Source: Candidatus Zipacnadia bacterium (GTDB lineage Bacteria > Armatimonadota > Zipacnadia > Zipacnadales > UBA5352). From it: DNA of 56,994 nucleotides. The DNA lies in contig JALGVA010000010.1 of NCBI GenBank assembly GCA_029820295.1, positions 1 to 56,994 of the forward strand. Reading direction: 5' to 3'. Below the pieces are notes generated by a model that was not told where the DNA came from, did not search any database, and was given only the letters and a program-made list of their open reading frames with translations. Positions 52,118 to 56,994 of the stretch are shown in pieces (the first letter of the stretch is position 1; each line of letters starts with the position of its first letter). The position numbers and the translations under genes are program-made.

Positions 52118-53254
52118 ATGGACGAGCGATATCGGTATGACTGCCGGCAGTTCACGGGCTACAAGCCGTGCCGGTGGCAGAGCGAATGCGATGGTTGCGA
52201 GCACTACGAGGCCAAGGGGCCGCAGGTGCTCGTGGTAAGAGTGCACCAACTGGGCAATGTCGTCAAGTCGAGCCCGATCGTGCATGCGCTGCGCAAGCGT
52301 TACGACGATCCGTGGATCGCGTGGCTGACGAGTCCCGTCGCGGCGCCGCTGGTGCGGGCGAATCCGCTGGTCAACGAGGTGATCGAGTACTCGTGGGAGG
52401 CGGCGGGGCTGCTCACGCGGCGGCGGTTCGATCTGGTGGTGAGCCTGGAGGCAAACCGGGCGGAGGCGGCGCTGGCGCAGATGGTGCCGGCGGACGAGCG
52501 GCTGGGCTTCGGGCTGCACCAGAGCGGGAGCCTGATGCCGCTGAACGAGCAGTCGATGCCATATGTGGCGCTGAGCCTGTCGGATGAGCTGCGCTCGCGA
52601 GTGAACGAGAAGACGCTGGCGGAGCTGATCTTCGACCTGGTGGGAGTGCCCTACGAGGGCGAGGAGTACGTGCTGGAGCCGACCGAGGAGGAGGTAGCAT
52701 ACGCGCGGGGGGTGCTGCGCGGGGTGGGCGTTGATGCGGATGGGCAGAGGGTGGTGGCGCTGGCAACGGGCGGGGACAGCGCGCGGTTCGCTACGAAGGA
52801 CTGGCCGACGGAGCACTTCGCGGAGCTGGCGCGGCTGTTGTGGGCGAAGACGGATGCGCAGGTGGTACTCGTCGGCGGACCGGCGGAGCGGGAGATCAAC
52901 CGGCGGCTGAAGCGGGAGCTGGGGGGGGTGGTGACGGATACGGGGACGGGGCACAGCATCATGCAGTTCGCGGCGCTGCTGGGGCAGTGTGACGTGGTGG
53001 TGTGCGGGGACTGCTTCCCGATGCATGCGGCGGTGGCGGTGAAGACGCCGGTGGTGTCAATGTTCGGGCCGACGCCGGCGCAGGAGATGGCGATCTTCGG
53101 GCGGGGGCGGAAGATCGTGACTGAGATGGAGTGCGCGCCGTGCTACATCCGGGCCAAGGAGGCGTGCCCGCACGGGTGGGCCTGCATGCCCGGGATTGAG
53201 CCGGAGATGGTGCTGGGGGCGATAAGCGAAGTGATGGCGGATAGCGGCGGATAG
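52118..53254 (+). CDS. Family 9 glycosyltransferase (heptosyltransferase-like) with Cys-rich ends
   Basis: 378 aa. An unusual N-terminal extension carries C9, C18, C24 and C27 (four cysteines in 19 residues). The GT9 fold then starts VLVVRVHQLGNVVKSSPIV. The donor-site region is CDVVVCGDCFPMHAAVAV. The C-terminus holds four more cysteines (CAPCYIRAKEACPHGWAC). The paired Cys clusters at both ends suggest one metal site or a folding lock. It is divergently transcribed from the other GT9 gene and probably acts in the same glycolipid pathway. ATG 52118. Confidence 0.88.
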   Translation: MDERYRYDCRQFTGYKPCRWQSECDGCEHYEAKGPQVLVVRVHQLGNVVKSSPIVHALRKRYDDPWIAWLTSPVAAPLVRANPLVNEVIEYSWEAAGLLTRRRFDLVVSLEANRAEAALAQMVPADERLGFGLHQSGSLMPLNEQSMPYVALSLSDELRSRVNEKTLAELIFDLVGVPYEGEEYVLEPTEEEVAYARGVLRGVGVDADGQRVVALATGGDSARFATKDWPTEHFAELARLLWAKTDAQVVLVGGPAEREINRRLKRELGGVVTDTGTGHSIMQFAALLGQCDVVVCGDCFPMHAAVAVKTPVVSMFGPTPAQEMAIFGRGRKIVTEMECAPCYIRAKEACPHGWACMPGIEPEMVLGAISEVMADSGG

Positions 53255-53272
53255 GAGGGCGGGCCTCCCCCT

Positions 53273-53291
53273 GCGCTTGCAGAGCAAGCGC
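53273..53291 (+). terminator. Hairpin terminator after the second GT9 gene
   Basis: GCGCTTGC (53273-53280) pairs with GCAAGCGC (53284-53291) around an AGA loop: 8 bp, followed by CTTATC. It lies 18 bp after the stop. Confidence 0.6.
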
Positions 53292-53318
53292 CTTATCCCT
53301 CCGTTCCGGCCCGCGCAC

Positions 53319-53338
53319 GAGATGTGGGTAATGCATAG
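53319..53338 (+). repeat. Dispersed 20-bp repeat, copy 3
   Basis: GAGATGTGGGTAATGCATAG, differing from the copy at 45886 at two positions. It is flanked on both sides by CCGTTCCGG (53301-53309 and 53339-53347). Confidence 0.6.
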
Positions 53339-53359
53339 CCGTTCCGGAAGGGGCAACGG
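53339..53359 (+). repeat. REP-like palindromic unit, copy A
   Basis: A 21-bp unit with ends CCGTT and AACGG that can fold into a short hairpin. It is nearly identical to 56929-56949 (one difference). Both copies lie in spacers and run on into GGCAACGG-type sequence. Confidence 0.55.
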
Positions 53360-53373
53360 GAGGGCTGCCTGCC

Positions 53374-54846
53374 CTATGAACGGCAACGGCGGACGGCGTC
53401 GGGGGCGGGGCCGGTCGCGGTGCGGGGGGCGTCCTTGATGCTCCAGTCCACGTGGCTCGATGACCTCGGCGCCGATGCGGGAAGCACACCCCAGATGGAG
53501 ATCCCCTCGCCACTCTCCTCGCGAGCATGGAAGCGCGCGGCGAGCCAGAGACCGTCGGAGGGCTCCGGCTCAAGCGATTCCGGTACCACGACAAAGTCGC
53601 TCAGGACATGGTCGCCGGTCACGTCCTGCACCCCCGACGAGACGGGCTGATCGCCGTCGAACCAGGTGACGTCCCAGGTGGGCTCTCCGAGGGCCTGCGA
53701 GGCCTGCACGGAGGCGACCGCCCAGGCCAGGGAATGTCGGCACAGCCCGCCGGGCGCACGCAGCTCGCGGCACCAACTGCGAGGGTCGCGCGGGATGTTC
53801 ACGCGGTCGCGCAGGCTGGCGTGGACGGCGACCGTGGCACCATCGGGGAGGGTGTCTGCGATCCAGAACGAGGCGGCGGCGCCGGGGTCGGTGACGCGCG
53901 CGGCGCGGGAAGCGCCGGGCCAGGCGACCAGCACAATGCAGGCAACCAGAGCACTGCCGAGAACGGCCGAGGAGTAAGTGCCTCGGGACACGCGGGCGCG
54001 CATGGCGCGCACGGCGGAGACGCCGGCGGCGGCCACGCCAAGGAGAATGGCGCCGTGGAGGGCGGTGGCGACCAGGGCCTCACCGCGCGCAGCGTACCAG
54101 CCGGGCAGCACCGTCATGGCGGCAGTGATGAAGGCGATGGAGCCGATGGTGGCCCCCAGGGCGATGTGACGGCGCCGGTCCTCGGGTGCGTGATGGAGAT
54201 GCCAGGCAACCAGCGTCGGGGCGAGCAGCCAGGCGGCGGGGATGGTCTCGGTGGCGAAGCCGAGGGCCAGGCCGCCAGCGGCGAACTCCACCAGGCGGAG
54301 CCTGCGGGTCGCGGCAGGCATCAGCACCAGGAGGCCGCACAGCAGGAAGCACAGGCAGAGGGCGCTTGAGTCGAGCGAGTGGCTGAGGGCGACGGCGGAC
54401 GGGTGAACGGCGAGCAGGAAGGCGCCGGCGACGGCGGCCCAGTGATCGATGAGGCGCGAGAGGAGCATGAAGAGCAAGCAGACCGCGAGCACGCCGGCCT
54501 CGACGGCGATGAGGCGAGCGGGCCCGGAGAAGCCGATGGGGTCCTTGAGGAAGCCTGAGGCCCAGGTGACCGGGGGCATGTGAGGCGCAGGGATGGCGGT
54601 GATTCGGTAGTGGGCGGCGTAGGCAAGGGCATACACGTAGGTGGCAAGGACGCCGCCGCGCGGAAGCTCGCGCGACAGGCCGACGGCGGCGGAGACCGGA
54701 CGGTACTGCTCGGAGAGTTCGACGCGCGGGAGATCGGCGGGCGGGTGTGAGGCACGCAAAACGGTCGCCGCAATGATGCAGGCGGCGAAGCCGAGGAGTA
54801 CGACACGATGCACCCAGCCAGGCGGAGGATAGCGTCGATTGCTCAA
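53374..54846 (-). CDS. Multi-span membrane protein, possibly a GT39/PMT-like glycosyltransferase
   Basis: About 490 aa with roughly eight to ten hydrophobic segments between residues 12 and 320 (LLGFAACIIAATVL, AGVLAVCLLFMLLSRLI and others). A soluble C-terminal domain of about 170 aa follows, with Cys and Trp residues. The layout, a large loop after helix 1 then a membrane bundle and a soluble tail, recalls polyprenyl-phosphate-sugar-dependent glycosyltransferases. The usual acidic pair in loop 1 is not obvious, so the label is tentative. TTG 54846 is chosen: AGAGGA stands about 8 nt upstream. The neighbours are GT9 genes, which favours a surface-glycan role. Confidence 0.7.
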   Translation of the reverse strand: MSNRRYPPPGWVHRVVLLGFAACIIAATVLRASHPPADLPRVELSEQYRPVSAAVGLSRELPRGGVLATYVYALAYAAHYRITAIPAPHMPPVTWASGFLKDPIGFSGPARLIAVEAGVLAVCLLFMLLSRLIDHWAAVAGAFLLAVHPSAVALSHSLDSSALCLCFLLCGLLVLMPAATRRLRLVEFAAGGLALGFATETIPAAWLLAPTLVAWHLHHAPEDRRRHIALGATIGSIAFITAAMTVLPGWYAARGEALVATALHGAILLGVAAAGVSAVRAMRARVSRGTYSSAVLGSALVACIVLVAWPGASRAARVTDPGAAASFWIADTLPDGATVAVHASLRDRVNIPRDPRSWCRELRAPGGLCRHSLAWAVASVQASQALGEPTWDVTWFDGDQPVSSGVQDVTGDHVLSDFVVVPESLEPEPSDGLWLAARFHAREESGEGISIWGVLPASAPRSSSHVDWSIKDAPRTATGPAPDAVRRCRS

Positions 54847-55406
54847 GTCGTTGTCCTCTGCGTCAGCGGGCGCCGGTGAGACAGGACGTCCAGCCGGTGG
54901 TCCCCTCCCGGTGTGGCGGCCACACAGGAAGTGCGGCAAGTATACACGGACTTAAGCAAGGGACGCTCAAGATAGGCTCAGCGCGATCTCACAATTGCGT
55001 TGAGGGCCGTGCTCGTGAGGTCACGGGGGCACGGAAGGCGGGGGACGGAAGATAGGCGGCATCATCGAGCGCTCCGGTACCAGAGTTAATGGAGGGAGCG
55101 GGTCGCCGACGGCGGACGGCCGACGGATGTGAGCACGCGCCGCTGCGCACAGCAATGGCGACGGCAGGCGCCCTGCGGGCGCCCCCCGACGGGGGCGCCG
55201 GGGGCACAACGGCAACGACCGAGGGCAATGACGCGGGGTGCCGCTCGTGAGCGGGATGGCGCGAAGGGCGATGGCAAGCGGGCCTGCGCCCTCGGGGCGA
55301 GCAGCCGTGGATGGTGAGGCGCGGCAGGAGGAAGTGACAATCAGGAGGCACACCGACCGCTGCATGAGCGATGACGTGAGAGCGCACACGCAGGGGAGGC
55401 GGTCGC
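54847..55406. other. 560-bp spacer before the terminase gene
   Basis: No convincing gene. Contains GC hairpins at about 55165-55205 (GGCGCC-rich), GGCAACG units near 55204, and a TATACT on the minus strand near 54950 that could be part of a promoter for the membrane protein. Short frames here, for example 55238-55426, lack family signals and good ribosome sites. Confidence 0.45.
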
Positions 55407-56891
55407 GTGGCCGAGCGGGAGGATGACGCCTTCGAGGAGCAGCCAGCCGGCGTCCGGGAGTTCATCGCCAGCCAGGAGTACCTGGGGCTGGCGGACGAGG
55501 CGTATCCGGTGATCGTGAACGTGCTGGAAGAGATCTTCGAGGGCGACTACAACGAGGCGGCGCTGTGCTGGGGGATCGGCGCCGGGAAGTCATACACGGC
55601 GAGTCTGGCGGTGGCGTATCAGTTGCATCGGGTGCTGTGCCTGGAGGACCCGCAGGCGTACTACGGGATAGGCGGCGGGAGCGCCATCAGCTTCCTGAAC
55701 ATGTCCACGAATGGGGAGCAGGCGCGGCGGGTGGTATTCGGGGAGATCATGAGCCGCATTCGGCGGTCGCCATGGTTCGAGCGCTATGAGCCGACGCTGC
55801 TGCAAAGGGAGCTGCGCTTCCCCAAGGACGTAGTGGTGCTGTGCGGCAACTCGGCGGAGACGTATCCGCTGGGGTACAACGTGCTCGGGGCGGTGATCGA
55901 CGAGGCGAGCTGGCTGCTGGAGAGCGATGGCGGGCGGCGCGATTCGGCGGAGGAGATCTACAACGCCCTGCAACGGCGGATCCGGAGCCGGTTTCTGGAC
56001 GCGGGCCTGCTGCTGATGATCTCGTCGCCGCGTCACCGGGGGGACTTCCTGGAACGGAAGATGGAGGAGGCGGCGTGGAACGAGCGGGTGTACGCATCGC
56101 GTAAGGCGACCTGGGAGGTCAAGCCAGCGGGGTCCTACTGTGGGGAGACCTTCGACTGCGAGGGGATGAGCGTCCCCGTTGAGTACCGGGCGGAGTTCAG
56201 GCGCAATCAACTGCGGGCGATGCGGGACCTGGGGGCACGGCCGGCGGAGGCGTTCGAACCGTTCTTCCCGGACGCGGAGGTGCTGGAGCGGGCGGTCGAT
56301 GAGACGCTGCCCCGGCCGATTGATGAGCACGGAGTGCTGGATGCGGGGTTCAGGCCGACGGGACGGTGTGGGCGGTACATCCACGTGGACCTGGGGCTGA
56401 AGCGGGACGCGTGCGGGATCGCGATGGCGCACTGCGCGGACGACGGTGGCGACGGGCCGGTGGTGGTCGTGGAGCTGATGCACCGGATCGTGCCGCCTGA
56501 GGGCGGCGAGGTGCAGTTCGCCCAGGTGCGGGAACTGATCCTGACGCTGGCGCGGCGGGGGGTGCCGATCGCGCAGGTGAGCTACGACGGCTACCAGAGT
56601 GCAGACAGCCGGCAGATACTGCGGCGACACGGCCTGACGGTGAAGCTGGTGTCGGTGGACCGGGACCTGGAGGCGTACGAGACGCTGAAGGAAGTGCTGA
56701 CGCAGGGGAGGCTGCGCTGGTATCGCTACGAGCCGGTGCTGCTGGAGTGCAAAGGGCTGGAACTGGTGGAAGGGCGAAAGGTGGACCATCGGCAGGGGGG
56801 ATCGAAGGACGTGGCGGATGCCGTGGCGGGCGCGGTGAGCGAGGCGGTGCTGGCGTGGCGTGGGGGCGAGATGCGGGGGATGATTGTCTGA
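55407..56891 (+). CDS. Phage-type terminase large subunit
   Basis: 494 aa. The ATPase part has Walker A GIGAGKS (about 56-62) and Walker B GAVIDEAS (D165-E166). The RNase H-like nuclease part has D328 (IHVDLGLKRD), D394 (VSYDGYQSAD) and D468/D471 (GGSKDVADAVAGAV). These are the residues that cut concatemeric DNA during phage head filling. GTG 55407 has GGGGAGG about 7 nt upstream. No portal, small terminase or capsid gene lies within the window: upstream is a host membrane protein, and downstream only a spacer with host-type repeats. It is either the left edge of a prophage or gene-transfer agent, or an orphan gene. Confidence 0.9.
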   Translation: MAEREDDAFEEQPAGVREFIASQEYLGLADEAYPVIVNVLEEIFEGDYNEAALCWGIGAGKSYTASLAVAYQLHRVLCLEDPQAYYGIGGGSAISFLNMSTNGEQARRVVFGEIMSRIRRSPWFERYEPTLLQRELRFPKDVVVLCGNSAETYPLGYNVLGAVIDEASWLLESDGGRRDSAEEIYNALQRRIRSRFLDAGLLLMISSPRHRGDFLERKMEEAAWNERVYASRKATWEVKPAGSYCGETFDCEGMSVPVEYRAEFRRNQLRAMRDLGARPAEAFEPFFPDAEVLERAVDETLPRPIDEHGVLDAGFRPTGRCGRYIHVDLGLKRDACGIAMAHCADDGGDGPVVVVELMHRIVPPEGGEVQFAQVRELILTLARRGVPIAQVSYDGYQSADSRQILRRHGLTVKLVSVDRDLEAYETLKEVLTQGRLRWYRYEPVLLECKGLELVEGRKVDHRQGGSKDVADAVAGAVSEAVLAWRGGEMRGMIV

Positions 56892-56994
56892 CGGCGGGCC
56901 CCCCCCTGGGGCCGCTGCGTGGCCCCTTCCGTTCCGGAGGGGGCAACGGCGACGGCGCACCGGCGGGGACGCGCGGGCCCCCGACCAGTCGACG
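56892..56994 (+). other. Spacer after the terminase with hairpin and REP-like repeat
   Basis: GGGGCC (56908-56913) pairs with GGCCCC (56921-56926), a terminator-like hairpin. The second REP-like copy follows at 56929-56949, then GGCAACGGCGACGG-type sequence to the window end. Confidence 0.55.

Noticed and set aside
55238-55426. Small frame before the terminase as a small terminase subunit
   Set aside because: No DNA-binding or coiled-coil pattern, Arg/Gly-rich low complexity, weak ribosome site, and overlap with the terminase start in another frame.
1-56994. tRNA, rRNA, tmRNA, RNase P RNA and CRISPR arrays
   Set aside because: No TPsiC-like arm in a spacer, no long conserved rRNA stretch, no regularly spaced direct repeats.

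Overview
The window is about 57 kb of very GC-rich bacterial chromosome, densely coded, with many GTG and TTG starts and clear Shine-Dalgarno sites. The cell looks diderm: there is an LptD/OstA-like beta-barrel protein, two family-9 (heptosyltransferase-like) glycosyltransferases, and many Sec signal peptides without sortase motifs. A CODH-family protein, a low-potential ferredoxin and an Rrf2 Fe-S regulator suggest an anaerobic or microaerobic life. The overall style (large secreted proteins ending in FlgD-like Ig domains, an rng/radical-SAM operon, KDG kinase) fits an uncultured lineage such as Armatimonadota or a similar phylum. The sequence alone does not fix the phylum.

Layout. 1-5976: housekeeping genes sppA, polA, rpsA and coaE. 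5977-6328: a strong promoter with an inverted repeat around its -35 box and a long, highly structured leader. 6329-24242: an envelope/surface locus of seven genes. It holds three large exported proteins sharing a C-terminal module that ends in a FlgD-like Ig domain (one is a subtilase), two FlgT/CsgG-like plus FN3 proteins, a clan CD (clostripain-type) cysteine peptidase, and a Big_1/OstA/beta-barrel protein. 24556-28505: uvrB-uvrC. 28575-37347: mostly minus strand, with aconitase, an alpha/beta hydrolase, small membrane proteins and the operon radical SAM - DUF2344 - RNase G. 37586-39581: a small membrane protein, a flavoredoxin-like protein and KDG kinase. 39620-44272: rpsB-tsf-pyrH-frr-(PASTA-like)-uppS and a small secreted protein. 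44357-45616: a GT4 glycosyltransferase. 45918-49093: Rrf2 regulator, ferredoxin and a deviant CooS. 49351-54846: M14 carboxypeptidase, two divergent GT9 enzymes and a multi-membrane-span protein. 55407-56891: a lone phage-type large terminase.

Two loci stand out. The first is the surface locus, where a shared C-terminal module, a clan CD protease and an outer-membrane barrel occur together. That combination recalls the logic of the type IX secretion system without its known parts. The second is the rrf2-ferredoxin-cooS operon. Its CODH-like protein has Glu where true Ni,Fe-CODHs carry a C-cluster cysteine, which points to a CooS-V-like iron-sulfur-oxo enzyme rather than a CO dehydrogenase. 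The rrf2 promoter carries a near-perfect dyad over its -10 box, fitting autoregulation.

Spacers carry recurrent short repeats (a 20-bp GAGATGTGGGTRATGCATRG motif, CCGTTCCGG...CAACGG units and GGCAACGG strings). Gene ends are marked by strong GC hairpins that mostly lack a T tract. I saw no tRNA, rRNA, CRISPR array or complete insertion sequence.
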